Part shown: in pieces, positions 33,269 through 45,699 of the stretch
Layout of the letters: the number at the start of each line of letters is the position of its first letter
Numbering within the stretch: the first letter of the stretch is position 1
NCBI RefSeq assembly: GCF_020379485.1
Contig: NC_063446.1
Location: 15,436,471-15,500,470, forward strand
DNA: 64,000 nt
Source: Brassica napus
Lineage: Eukaryota > Streptophyta > Magnoliopsida > Brassicales > Brassicaceae
Direction of reading: 5' to 3'
The notes under the pieces: model-generated
The model's input: only the letters and a program-made list of their open reading frames with translations
Told to the model about the DNA's origin: nothing
The model's database searches: none
Position numbers and translations under genes: made by a program

Positions 33269-35170
33269 ATGCATCAAATACACTATAGACTTGTGTACAT
33301 TGCTCTCTTGGCTCTTTTTGCAGTCTCTTTAAAATGTTGTTATTGCCAAAATGAAACTTTAGCTGCCGGCTGGGGCAACGCTGGTGTTACTTGGTACGGT
33401 GAGCCTGAGGGCGCCGGTAGCACAGGTACGTATCACCATTTGCAACAACATATATATAATTTGGTTCTTCTAATAATTGGATTTAAATGAAGTATATATA
33501 TGTTAATATCTATATAGGAGGAGCTTGTGGATATGGGATGGCAGTGGCTAACCCACCGTTATACGCGATGGTTTCAGCCGGAGGCCCTTCACTATTCAAC
33601 AATGGACAAGGATGTGGAACATGTTATCAAGTTCGTATCAATATATAGAATAAATTGTCTGGAACGACCCAAAATGATACACTAAGAACACCTTTAACGG
33701 CAGCTCTTATAGCTGTTTTTAAAAAAAAAAAAAATTTAAAAATAATCGGGTTCCATCTTATAATCAAGAGCTTCCTCTTCTGCAAAAAGCGACTTTAGTT
33801 GGGTTTGTGTACTGTTCGCGGTCCCACTGAGACGTGGCAACCCGCGATTGGTCCGTTTTTTATTTTTTTTAATCGGATTAAAAAAAAAATAAAACTTAAG
33901 AACCCATGTCCCTCCTAGCGTTAATCATGCTCTAATATATACATACTTAACTAAAGAGTAACGACCTGTATATATACATAAATATATTCAATAATGACCT
34001 ATTTCTTCGTGGTCAGGCTAGATTTAGTTTGAAAAGACTATATATAGTACGTAGCATGCATGCAAGTCTAGATGATGCCATACGGTTACAGACATATATT
34101 TTTTTCTCAACCATATTGTAATTATATCAATGGCATGTGTATATATATTAGATTGTGTGCACCGGGAATGCAGCGTGTTCAGGGAGACCAGTAACGGTGA
34201 CGATAACCGACGAGTGTCCCGGTGGTCCTTGCGCCTCCGAACCATTCCATTTTGACCTTAGCGGCAAAGCCATCGGTGCCTTAGCCAAACCTGGCCAAGC
34301 TGGTAGTCTTCGAGCCGCTGGTGTTCTACGTGTTAGTTATAGACGGTACAAATATATCTTATTGTTCTCCTAAAACTCAGTCTCGGTTATGACATTTTAA
34401 AATTTTGATATTACTCAAATAAAAGTTTATCCTCTTATTCTTTACTTCATAATACCTTAAATATACAACTAAGAATATCTCTGTGGCTGTGATTAAGCGA
34501 TCAGTCATCTCTCTAATTTTACATTATTAGGTGTGTGTAAAGTTTTCTTTATTTTATTTTTTTGCCTCGTGTCTAGAACTCTTTTGTAAGTTTTTTGTTC
34601 ATTTTATATGATATTAACATTCTAGCAAAAAAAAAAAGATATAGACATTAACCTATAAAAACATTTTTAATATATGTTTTGTCATTCTTCTTTTTTTGAA
34701 ACACTATTTTCTGATATATGTTTTATGTCATTCAATTCTGTTATTTTACTATTTATCTAACAAAAAGGAAATAATCTTTTTATTATTATGTTTTGTTTAC
34801 CAGTGCTCCATGTTTATATAGAGGGACTAATATAGCTTTCCATGTTGATGCCGGAGCAAACCCTTTCTACATGGCATTTGTTGTGGAATATGAAAACGGT
34901 GACGGAGATTTGGCCTCTGTTGAAATTCAACCGGCTGGCGGAGGATTTATAGCCATGCAAGATATGAGGTCCGCCCTGTGGAAAGTAAACTCCGGCAGTG
35001 CTCTGAGAGGTCCGTTCAACATTAGACTTACATCTCGCGAGTCTCGTAAAGTAGTGGTCGCTCAGGGTGTTACCGGTCAATCATTAACTTTTAGAGTTTC
35101 ACTCTTGGTCAAATTGTATTTCACTCGTCCCCCGCTCCTACACAAAATACTGTGGAGAAAAAGCTTTTAA
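33269..35170 (+). CDS. EXPB4: Beta-expansin, EXPB4-like, with atypical C-terminus
   Basis: Four exons, 33269-33425, 33518-33630, 34152-34345 and 34804-35170, keep one frame of 276 codons. Residues 1-26 form a signal peptide ([20 protein letters not shown]). The expansin DPBB/GH45-like domain follows: [37 protein letters not shown], and TDECPGGPC with HFDLSG, the beta-expansin version of the HFD motif. The second domain (CBM63-like) includes [32 protein letters not shown] and [14 protein letters not shown]. Expansins act non-enzymatically in the wall to loosen cellulose-hemicellulose contacts. The usual family ending (a VIPxxWxP block then YxSxVxF) is not visible. After KVVVAQGV the frame continues into about 30 unrelated residues, which suggests a small indel near 35067 or an unrecognised splice. 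A Tourist MITE lies inside intron 2. Position matches Arabidopsis EXPB4 (At2g45110). Confidence 0.85.
33686..33932. mobile_element. Tourist-type MITE in expansin intron 2
   Basis: Ends GAACACCTTTAACGG and CGTTAATCATGCTC, flanked by TAA on both sides (33683-33685 and 33933-33935). Contains the family core TGTTCGCGGTCCCACTGAGACGTGGCAACCCGCGATTGGT-type sequence near 33808-33852. Non-coding. Confidence 0.85.
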
Positions 35171-36108
35171 ATTATTATTTTTATTAATAATCAATTCTAT
35201 TATAACAAAAACGAGTTTACATATGCGCATATATTTACTATTTTACTCAATTATCTAAATCAAGGGAATTCTCACTGTACAAGAAATATGAAAAATATAT
35301 GTCTATATGTTTTTATCTTTTTTTTTTAAACGTGTTTGTATCTTCTATACAAATGCTAGGGACCTTTGTATAATTATAATAAAGATATATAACCATATGT
35401 CCCATATATGGAAACATGAAGTGAAATTATATATGATTAATTAAAAGGAAAATGTACGTAGAAATATAAATAAATTAATACTTCTATGCGTAAGTATTTT
35501 CCGGAAAATTATATTGGAAAAAACTTATAAAAGATTTTCAACATCCTACGAAGATATGAATTCGTATGATCACCGACCGACAGAGTCAATTTGCTTATAA
35601 TACAAAAAGAACATGGATATTAACAATCTGCCTATAAGAGTAAACTTCGGTGTCTAGCAATCAAGGTACCATCATGTGAGATTTAGGGTGCAATTTCTCA
35701 AGAAATTATTGAAAAGAAAAACAAAATGTTGAGTAATTCCTACATTTTATTTCTTGCAAAATTCACCTAATATATATATATATATAAAATTTTTTACCAT
35801 TTTCATCGTGTAAAGAAACAATTAACATATCAGACCATGCATATGTAGCTTAGCCAATACGCCACATCTGGTTACTCAAAGACACACTAAAACCCAAGTG
35901 TTTGCTCATCTCGTTTATATACCCTGTAAACCATACCAAAACCATCCCATCCAAGCTTAATGAAATAGGACAAGTATGTGGCCATAGAAACAGTTTCCAA
36001 ATCCATCAATGGCAGCTCCTGCCACTTAGAGTCTAACTATTCATAGATTTTAGCATTAATTATTTTTCAATTATTTAAAATAAGCATGTAACATACCTTA
36101 ATCGTTTC
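35171..36108. other. Intergenic, no gene seen
   Basis: AT-rich 3' flank of the expansin gene. No coding or RNA feature recognised. Confidence 0.5.
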
Positions 36109-36111
36109 TAA

Positions 36112-36380
36112 GAGCACCAGCATTGGAGGTTCGTGGGTAGAGTTCACACGCTTACCCAGAAAAAATATATTATAATATGCTATAGTAATGATCCTGTCTC
36201 GCCACGCTCTTTCCGTATGAACCCGAGTCGTCACTGTTCAGCGGGGCCCACGCCACGTGGCGGCCCGCTATTGGTCAATTTATATTTTTTTTTATTTTAA
36301 AAAAAAATCAAAAAAAAAATAATAATAAAAAAAAATTCAAATAATGAACCCCAACCGGGGGTTCATTAATGCTGGTGTTC
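36112..36380. mobile_element. Tourist-type MITE
   Basis: Ends GAGCACCAGCATTGG and ATTAATGCTGGTGTTC (reverse complement GAACACCAGCATT), flanked by TAA (36109-36111 and 36381-36383). Core GTCACTGTTCAGCGGGGCCC and CCACGTGGCGGCCCGC. 269 bp, non-coding. Confidence 0.88.
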
Positions 36381-36383
36381 TAA

Positions 36384-36796
36384 CTAACTGATGATAAAAT
36401 ATATTGTTTCAAACATATTGGACATAAAATGAAATGAAACAAAATCTCTACATATTAATTAATTAATTATGTATTACTAATAATTTAAAATTTAATTATA
36501 CATGTAATCACTAAATTTTAAATATATAAACTACTGATAAAATAATATTCAAAAATACCATTTTACAATATATTCAAAAATATAGAACTTGAGCTCAAAC
36601 TAATAAAATAAATATATTGCAAGAAAATGTGATACAAATGATAATTTGAAAAAAAATTATCGCATTAACACTATATAATTATTTATGCAAATATAATAAT
36701 AGACGGTTAGTTATACTATAAATGTTAAAATATGTATCAATAATCATGAAAATCCAATATTTACTTATAAAAAAATTAAAACAAACATCCACATGG
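36384..36796. other. AT-rich spacer, nothing seen
   Basis: Very AT-rich sequence between two mobile elements, with no recognisable feature. Confidence 0.5.
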
Positions 36797-37410
36797 GTAG
36801 GCATGGACGTTCGGGTATCCATTGGTGTTCGGATCGGGTATTTCAGATTTTGGTTCTAATTTGTAACACACCCTAGGTCTCATTCTATTGAATTTGTGAT
36901 TACGGGTCGGGTTCGGATATAACACATCTGTTTCGGCTAATTTGTATCACATCATAAACCCCATAAAGTAACCATATATCGTTCAGATTTGGGTTATATT
37001 GGATTAGTTGGATAACCCAAAGTAAAATCTAAAATCTTTAAAAACTATAATAAATAATTTATTTATAGAGAATTGGATATATAAGGTACTTATTTAAATT
37101 TAAAATACTTATCTTTAATTATCATATCAAAATAAATTTGAAACTTAATATTTGAAATACACATTTATATTTCAAATATTTCTATTGCATACTAATTTGG
37201 ATATTCAGATCGGGTTTTTCGGATATTATTTCGGGGTTTTTGGTTTTTCAGATTACCCGTTCGGGCTCGGTTAATAACATTTTGAGTACGAATATGTTTT
37301 GTGACACTCTACAAGATGCATTTGGGGTTTTCTAACATTTCGGACCGGATACGGATCAGATTTTTTGGTTCGGTTCGGATTATGGATTACAAATATTATG
37401 CCAAGCCTAC
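36797..37410. mobile_element. CCGAA/CGGGT-rich TIR element
   Basis: Ends GTAGGCATGG (36797) and CCAAGCCTAC (to 37410; reverse complement GTAGGCTTGG), a 10-bp inverted repeat with one mismatch. Arms are rich in TCGGGT and TTCGGATC repeats like the element at 2295. No clear target duplication. Non-coding. It ends about 200 bp from the BOP1 stop codon. Confidence 0.55.
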
Positions 37411-37613
37411 ATACAATTTCTAATTATAGTTATATTTAGTGAACGGTTAATAGGTATAAAAGAATTGTGATTTAAATGACCCACTATATAGTACCGGATT
37501 TCTCATGTTATGGAGACAAGTCTTACAAATAACTTTCCAATACAAAAAGTTAAGCCAATGTGAGAGGCGAATACAACTTGCAAATGTCAAAAGAAATAGG
37601 GCTTGGAATAAAC

Positions 37614-40600
37614 TTAATGGCAATAAAGTTTGATAACTGAGTCACCGCCTGCCGTGAATAGCCATGGCTGCCTTGGATGAAACTTGCAGTCCAAGACTCC
37701 TGCCATCAAAAAATTCAAAACCCTTAATATGAATTAACCTCTTAATTTCTTAAAGAATCGAAACACATGATTGACGGAGAATAAAAACTGACCTCCTTTT
37801 GAAGAATGGCCTCTTAGAATCTCCAACGGCACAATCAAAGGATTCTCATTAAGATCACTATACACCTTTCCATGGAACACATAAGCTGTTGAATCCTCCG
37901 AGCACGAAGCAAACAAGGGATACGAACGGTGAAACCCCACATTGGTAATGTCTTTAGGATGGTTTTTGAGAATCTTGTAAGGTTTCGAAGACAGGTCCAT
38001 GTCAAACCAACACATCTTCCCTTCTTTGCTTCCAACTACCAGATTATCACCACCAGGATGAATCGCCATGGACGAGATTTCTCTCAACCCTGTCTCAAGC
38101 TTCTTTATAGGCTCTCCGTTCTTGTGAAGATTGTAAACACGCACGTACTTTTTCGTGGCGATGATGAAGATGCCACGGTGATTGGGATGGAAAAGTGTGC
38201 ACACTGGAAGTCCACGCATCTTTATTGGGAGCATTTTTGTTGAATGTGCTGAGAGCTGGTGTATTACAACACCTCGCGTTTCGCCTCCTGGCATGACTGC
38301 TGAGAGATAGTCTCCTCTTGGATGCCAGTCAATATACGATAGGTTCTGAAAATACATAATATGAAGGAAAAAAATCAGTTAAAGTCGATGTTTTTAAAAC
38401 CGGACCAGAAGGTAAACCTAGTTCAATATATTTTTAATATGTAATTTAAAAGTAATGTTAGTAAATATGATAAATAAATATTAAATATAAAATATTATAA
38501 ATATGAACTAGTTTTTTTTGTTCATATGGTTGGTTTATGGATTTTTAATAGTTTTAATGGTTTTTATCCGGTTCAATAGCTTTAAGATCCAATCCTACTA
38601 CATAACCAGTTCATGGTCAAACCAATTATTAGATCTAACCCGGCGACGTGATCGGTTCATGGTCTAACCTGATCCAACCATGGGGTCGGTCTTGGTCCAA
38701 CCATGGGGTCAACGGTTTTAAAAACACTGGTTAGAGTATGATTCCCCGTAATAAAACCGACATTAACTGCAAACAAGGACTTTTAAAGTAAATGTGTACC
38801 TTGAAGTGTCTTATCTTGATCCCTCGATATTTCTCATCTGGAAGCCACTTTGCAATTGCTGCAGCTATGATTAACATGGTGCAAGATATACACAAATAAG
38901 GAGAGGAGTTAATAATTTTCTTACAAACATGTTGGTGTGTATACTGAGACGCTTACCAGCTTCATCAAGTTCTGGAAGGTTATCTAAGCGAAGCAGCTCT
39001 TCAATCCTTTGTTGTTCCTCATCAGTGCCAAGTTCAGTGTTCAGGAAAAACAAATCTACTCCCCTGCAAATGTAAAATGTGATGGTTTCAGAATACGGAA
39101 GCTGATAAATAAACTCTCAAAGATCCCAACTCACATGGCGACGGCTAGAATTGGAAAGTCAGGAAGAGGATTCCAGGCAACACACTTAACAGCTTCATCA
39201 AACTGCCAGACCTTAAGGCATCTACCAGTCTCCACTTCCCATATACGAACAGATCCATCAGTTGAACCTTTGAAGAACAGAAAAGAAAATGAACACAAAA
39301 GATTGGTATCGTGCAAAACAAAAGAAAGCTCAAGAAGAATGAATGCAAAACAGTAAATGATATATACCTGAGGCTATCCACTGGCCGGAAAGTTCAGTGG
39401 ATATGGAAGTAACAGGTCCTGTATGGCCTTTATACTCAAGATAACATGAGTTTGGATAAGGTCTAAGATCCTTCCTACTAGGTAGCTTAGGCTTCAAAGA
39501 TTCAGGATCAATGTTTATCTGGAGAAACAAACACACTGTGAGATTAAAAACACAGAGAAAAGGAGATGATCAAATTAAGTACTCACTCTCTTCTTTCGGA
39601 CTCTGGGACATAGGTAAAGATCCAAACAACGGTCAAAAGACTCCTTAAGTGCATTCTCATAAGCTGGGATGCTTCTCAGAGATGTAAACCTATGCACATA
39701 TAAATTTTACCATGAGGCTTCAGCTAGCAAATACCAAAGACAACTATTGAACAAAGCTTTACATACCTTTTAGGAATGAACTTTGGACGATCTTCCTCAT
39801 ACATCAACTCATAAGAGGCTTTCTCTTCCTCTGATGGAATGTACTCCAAAGAAGGATTGTAAGATTCCTCGTGTCCTGGAAGTTTTAGTTTGGGTGGAGG
39901 AATATAAGTCAAGTGCTTGCTCTTTTGATCTGAAGCTGAATCATCACCCCATAAAAGGTACACATTAGGCTCCTCTTCAGGCTTATCAAACTTGATCAGC
40001 CCCTTCCTTATCGCTCTAACCAACTTAACAACTTTTTTGGCTTCCCATTTTGAAGGGATGAACCTTCTCTTGGGTTCCGGTGCACTTGAGAGCGGATGTA
40101 TCGCATCGTCCCATTTGAACCAGTCAACATAAGGCTGACACCACCACCAAGAGAATCAATCAAAAGGTCCAAATCTTTGAGATAAAGAGCTATACACATA
40201 AAACTACAAACATACCGCATATGGATCAAAGTCAGCATGTGGAGCTTCTCCTTTGAGCATTCTACGAATGAGTTTGCTCTCTTCTTTAGTCAGCTCCACT
40301 TCCTCATCATTATACTCATCGTAAACTTTGCGCCTAAAGTGTTACCAACTTACATCAGCCTAGTGTTTATTAACTAACTAATATACACCCAAAAACAAAC
40401 AGAGAAGTATTGAAACAGACCAGTTCTTGGAGTCATCCATAGTTGCAAGAAAAGAGTCAAGCTTGTCTTGTTTCTCCTTCTTGGTAATCTTCTTACCAGT
40501 GATGTCATAACCGATATGTTTCTCGTCTTTGTACCATTCCAATGGAACATCCCCAACTGTGTTCCTTGGAGTAACCTAACAGATTTAACAAGATTAAAAC

Positions 40601-41092
40601 TTTTGTATATAATTTCATAACGTTATAGAGGAGAAGCATCCACCTCATCTTCTGACGAATCGCTCTCTTCGGCTACTTCACGTTGCTCAGAGCCTTCATC
40701 ATCACTCCCATCTTCCTCCTCGCCATTCTCACTATCTACCACTTCATCTGAGCCCTCGTCATCTTGTGTCTCTCTATGAGAATCATCGTCGTCCTCGGAG
40801 TCGAAGATGTCGGAGTCGAAGTCATCGGAGTTCAAAGAGCCTGACAAGCTCTGAACATGACAAACACACAGAGTTAACCAAAGAAGGAGGTCGAACGTAT
40901 GAAGGAGTAAGAGAAGAAGATGAAGAATACATCTCCGTCGTAGTCGGAATCAGTGCCGGAGTCTAAGAGAAGGTCTTCTTCCTCTTTCGAGCTTTTCATT
41001 TCCTTTGCTTCTTTCTGGGATTTTGAAGGGACGATATTCCTCTTGGGTTCTTTCACTTGGTCCTCGTTAGCTCCATCGCTCTTCTTCGTCAT
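37614..41092 (-). CDS. BOP1: BOP1-type ribosome biogenesis protein (BOP1NT + WD40)
   Basis: Twelve exons close exactly into 735 codons: 41092-40931, 40850-40644, 40575-40421, 40333-40216, 40134-39767, 39689-39587, 39518-39368, 39267-39135, 39063-38957, 38864-38800, 38345-37793 and 37699-37614. The first 140 residues are acidic and Ser-rich ([36 protein letters not shown]). The BOP1NT domain follows ([67 protein letters not shown]). The C-terminal half is a WD40 propeller ([92 protein letters not shown]). BOP1 (yeast Erb1) works with Pescadillo and WDR12 in the nucleolus for 27S/32S pre-rRNA processing and 60S assembly. The gene looks intact. A hAT MITE lies in the intron at 38346-38799. Its Arabidopsis counterpart is, from memory, At2g40360, outside this collinear block. 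Confidence 0.93.
38386..38729. mobile_element. hAT-like MITE in a BOP1 intron
   Basis: The left end CGATGTTTTTAAAACCGGAC and right end CGGTTTTAAAAACACTG are inverted. The flanking 8-mers are GTTAAAGT (38378-38385) and GTTAGAGT (38730-38737), one mismatch. Related to the split copy at 18089-19260, including the block AACCAATTATTAGATCTAACC. 344 bp, fully inside the intron between exons 10 and 11. Confidence 0.8.
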
Positions 41093-41724
41093 CGGTGCTG
41101 ATAGAGAGGTAGAGGAGGGTTTGGTCTGAGGAAAAACCTCTGTTACAGAGGATGACTGAGGAAGAAGATTTAGGGTTTTAGGTTTAATTCATTTGTTTTT
41201 TAACTGTTACGGGTCGTTGCCCCAAAAAAAAACTGTCATGGGCCTAACTATTTTAATGGGCTTTCTTCCGCAGGTTCTCTTATATACTCAGGCTCCCATT
41301 GGTAACTTTAAACTTTCGCTTTAGAATTATGCTTTACAAACTTTAAATGTGAGATTAAGTATATATATATATATATATAGAATATTAATAGTTTGAAATA
41401 TAGAATCTGTGAATATTACTTTAGTGTTTCTTTTAATGATGTTAAATTATATTAGTAACGAAAGAAATATATATATGACATGGAAGATAATGCAATATTG
41501 ATCTTAAAAGAACAAAATAAAAAAAAAATAAGATTTACTCACTAAAAATACTGAGCTTTAAATATAAAAAGAATTAAAAATTTAGAAATAAAATAAAAAG
41601 AAAAAATAAAATTATGTTGTGACTTTAGCCATTTTAGAAGGACAATTATTGTTAAAAGTCTGATTTAGACTTGCTTTGTAATTCTCTAAAGCCATGAAAG
41701 CTCTAACGCCAATCAAACCCTTAG
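41093..41724. other. BOP1 upstream region and spacer
   Basis: BOP1 leader and promoter to about 41300 (no clear TATA), then AT-rich DNA with a (TA)n run at about 41359-41379. No further gene. Confidence 0.5.
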
Positions 41725-41727
41725 TTA

Positions 41728-42349
41728 GAGTATTTACAATGGTTTTAACGTCCATTTCATTTTCAACACTCTTTTTCTAACATTCCATATATATTTTTCC
41801 TCATTTATCAAATTTATTCAACACCCACTTTATTTTTGATATCTTCAATAGTTTGTTTAAAAAAAATTCAGCACTCTACCCCACTATTTTTAATTCATAT
41901 TTTTATATTTTATAATATAATAAGTATATATTAATAATATTTTTATTTTAATTAACTTAAAAACTAAAATAACATAACTTTTAATAAGAAGAATTTTGAG
42001 TGTTAAGAAATTATTATTAGAATCCATTTAACAAAAAATATTTAAAACAAGAAAAAACTTGATTATAGTGAAAAATGATGTTTTTTAATGCATCCAAATG
42101 AAATGAGATTAATCTATATTTATAGATCATAAAAATACGAATTTTGATATAATTTAAAAAAAGATTGTACAATATTTCTGACATTCAATTTGTGACATGT
42201 GGGTAAGCGGGGACACATAAAATTTTATCAACATATTGAAACTTTACGACACCCTTGAAGCCACCTAGATAAGCAACACAATTTCAACAACTTCATTGTA
42301 ATGTATTCAACGGTTGAAACGTGGTTCAACATCCCCGTTGTGGGTGGTC
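41728..42349. mobile_element. Probable PIF/Harbinger-type non-autonomous element
   Basis: Ends GAGTATTTACAATGG (41728) and, on the reverse strand, GACCACCCACAACGG (from 42349), flanked by TTA on both sides (41725-41727 and 42350-42352). Subterminal TTTTAACG / CGGTTGAAACG blocks are roughly inverted. About 622 bp, AT-rich centre, no coding frame. Confidence 0.5.
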
Positions 42350-42523
42350 TTATATTAACGAGCATTTACATATGTTAGTGTGAGAGAATACGGCGAGAAG
42401 AAGAGCAACATACACGAATTTACAAGCATAAAATGGAAGAATGTTAAATGCATGTATTATACAATAAACCCAAAACTGTTTTTGATTAGTTATTGAAAAG
42501 TAAATTTTAACCGGCTTTACTGG

Positions 42524-42995
42524 AACTTTATATTGCAATCTCTTCTTTTCTACTAACTATGAACTAGTACAACTTTCGGGTTTCACGCGAAATGATGATC
42601 CGATAGCAGTATCGGTATATAACCTCTACAGTTTTTTTTATTTTGATGAACTCTTGTTCAGTTTTAATATAGGCACTTGAAACATTGACTTATGATCCTC
42701 AAAAAATTTAAAAATTAATAATACATACAAAAATAAAATTTCTAAATTTTTAAGATCAAAACTTTATATTGCAATCTTTTCTTTTCTACTAACTATGAAC
42801 TAGTAGAACTTTCGGTTTTCACGCGAAATGACGATCCGATAGCAGTATCGGTATATAACCTCTACAGTTTTTTTCGATTTTGATGAACTCTTGTTCAGTT
42901 TTAATATAGGCACTTGAAACATTAACTTATGATCCTCAAAAAAAATTAAGAATTAATAATACATACAAAAATAAAGTTTCTAAATTGTTAAAAGC
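42524..42995 (+). repeat. Tandem duplication, period 236 bp
   Basis: The block starting AACTTTATATTGCAATC at 42524 recurs at 42760 and both copies run through CGCGAAATGATGATCCGATAG-type sequence and CACTTGAAACATT with about ten differences. Two copies head to tail. Non-coding. Confidence 0.9.
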
Positions 42996-44082
42996 AAAAA
43001 TTATTGAAATTGTCTATAAATCATAAAATCTCAAGATCAAGCTCTCTGAATGAACTCCTTATTTCATTCAGTCAACTATGGAAAGATAACTAATATTGAA
43101 TAAAAACCAAATTTTATTTTTATTTTCCGTATATTTTACGCCTTTTATCAGTTGACTTCATGAAGAGTGTTGCTACTTCTATTCGCTCATCAAACAATTT
43201 GATTAATGTGTAAAAGTGATTACTATCTAGGAACCCAATGTTACATGCTGGAAATAAGCAACACATATATGTATGCTTACTATACTTTATTAATAATGGA
43301 ATATTAATATGAAGTTCTAACGTGACAAGTCAACTGAAAATTAAAAAGAGTGGTGAGTTTTTTTCTTTAAGAGAGTAGCGTAAGTGGTTTGGCACCACCA
43401 CTAAGGATGTGACTGGTAACTATCGTGGAAACAATAGGAACGGATAGGAAATGAATGAGTAAGAATAAAATTTTAGGAATGATGGTTCCTTATCAAAATT
43501 AATGAGAAATTGATTTGTTCTATAATTCTCTACAAATAAAGGAACGAAGAAGAATGAAAAGAAAAACATATTCCTCGTGAATGGTAAAAAATTTAAGGAA
43601 TGTTAAGGAACATAGTGTTCCTCCTCATTTTCTTGGTCACCTGTCACACCCAAACTCATGCCATCGAAGAAGAATCGCAACTTTAACACTTTGCGTATGT
43701 GAATTGCTTCCACACCATTGATTCAAAAGATCTCTAACTTTCCGTTAAAAGTCATTGTGTGTTAAATTACCTTCCTAAGTAAGTTCTTTGAGTATATTTA
43801 TTGTTTTTGTAACCTACAATTATGGAACGTTTAACTTTAACTTGATTCTAGATTTGTGATCTACCATGCACTTTACAAGTAAAACTACAACTTTTTTTAC
43901 CTTATGGATGATTTAGTCTTCGAATGATCAGTTCAATGAATCCAAAAAGATCACATGATCGCTGTGTGGGTTGTTTGATCACGTTTAGTACAGTGCTACC
44001 AGAAAATAAAGTGAGATGGTTAGGTTTGTTTTAAACCAAAGGCATAAAATTTAGTGGGTCCATGGTTAAATGTGTTTGCAGC
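42996..44082. other. Intergenic, no gene seen
   Basis: AT-rich spacer. Around 43400-43640 there are repeated GGAA/AAGGAAC motifs (GGAACGGATAGGAAATGAATG and others) that may belong to an old MITE. No coding sequence. Confidence 0.45.
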
Positions 44083-44085
44083 GTA

Positions 44086-44327
44086 GAGCATCATTAACCC
44101 TTGAACGGGTTCTTAGGCGAATTTTTTTTTCATTATTTTTTTTTTATTATTTTTTTTTAAAAAAAGATTAACTAATCGCGGCCCGCCACGTGTCAATGGG
44201 GTCCGCGAACAGTGCTAAAACCGAGTTAGAAACGCCCCTTACAGAAGAGCATTAAAAGGTGATTTTTATTAAAACTGTGGGACCCACCTCTTAAGAACCA
44301 ATTTAAGAGGTGGGGTTAATGCTGATC
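44086..44327. mobile_element. Tourist-type MITE
   Basis: Ends GAGCATCATTAACCC and GGGTTAATGCTGATC, near-perfect inverted repeats, flanked by GTA (44083-44085) and TTA (44328-44330), a slightly decayed TWA duplication. Family core CGCGGCCCGCCACGTGTCAA and GGGTCCGCGAACAGTGC at 44178-44216. Confidence 0.82.
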
Positions 44328-44330
44328 TTA

Positions 44331-45290
44331 GTAGATAATACACTTTCAAAAACAACTAGCTCACATCTTCTATTGTCTACTCCTTTTTTGTTTTGTTAAT
44401 CTTTGGTTTAAGTTTAATGGACTTGAGTTGGTATATTTGATTTGTTGAACAAGAACGTGTGGCAGTGTTATTGATGAAACGAAAATTATGGACACTTGAC
44501 TTTTTCTCATTGTTTTGTAGCTTTGAAGATCCAAAATCAAAGGAGAAAACCAATCTTTTTCACAATTTTTGGCATTCCTAAGCGTCTTGATTCGAGTGAT
44601 TAGTGGAATTAAACTAAGATTATACTAAGATTAAGTGGGTATTAGAATCATGCTTGCTTATAACTTGCTAAGAGACATGGTCACTTGACAGTTGGCTAAA
44701 ACTGAAAATTTAATCTATTTTTTGTTACATTATAGAGATAAAGTTACTGGTGGGTGAGGATATGTTTTATAACCGTCGTTAAAATTAGTACGTGGCGGTC
44801 ACAAACCGAAGAACTGACAGCCCATAAAGTGTTAAACATTCTTCCCCTCGTTTTTGGACAACGCTTTGTTCTGGTCCTGTGACTCGTTACAACAACAAGA
44901 AGGAAAAAAAAAAAAAAAAGACATCACCTTGTACAATACCAAAAGTGCCCTTAATAGATGGGTAAGTTAATTAATTATTTTGCGCCAAAAATAGACAACT
45001 TATAGTGTCTGAAGGTGTTAAAATATAACTTTTGCTATTTTTAAGAAGGGTATTACGGGAAATGTGAAGATTAGTTTTTTTTTTGTTGTTGTTTCAGAAA
45101 CGGGCAAAGCTCGCATGTTACATTGTCCGTTCTTCACCCTTTCATGGCAAACGCTTTGAAAGCGCGGATTTATTTTTGTTTTTTTTTTCAATTGACAAAT
45201 ATTTAGTAAATGTCACATTTTCATATATTTGTATTTTATTTTATAAAAGACTTAAAAATTTTATCTTTATTTATCGTATTTCATTTTAAA
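44331..45290. other. Intergenic, no gene seen
   Basis: AT-rich spacer. A hairpin-like CGCTTTGAAAGCG occurs at about 45151-45163 and could be a decayed Helitron 3' hairpin, but no terminal CTRR sits at the right distance. No gene recognised. Confidence 0.4.
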
Positions 45291-45699
45291 TGACTATTTA
45301 TGTTAAAAAAATTAAACTTTATTTTTTTAATGAATTAAGTTGGTATAACTCTGATAAATTAATTTTATTATGGGGTTAATATTTTAATTAAAAAATTATA
45401 TACTTTTAATAAAGATTTATACTTTTCAATAAAAAAATTCAATTATTTTTATGAATGCTTAAATTATATTAAGAAAAGAAAAAAATAATAATTAAAAATA
45501 GATGAAAAAAAATTATTTGAACTTGGACTCAATGGTCCAAAGGAAAAAAAAAAGGTGAGAATTGAATCTGATTTTTTAATAGGCCCAAATGGCCCAAGAT
45601 AGATTTGATTTGGGCTGGATCCAAAAATAATGACCCAATATAGATTTGTTATTAATATTACTTAGTTGCCCTTAATGAAACATGCAATGTTAGTGAAGG

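Noticed and set aside
37929..38243. 104-codon plus-strand frame
   Set aside because: Antisense shadow of the large BOP1 WD40 exon.
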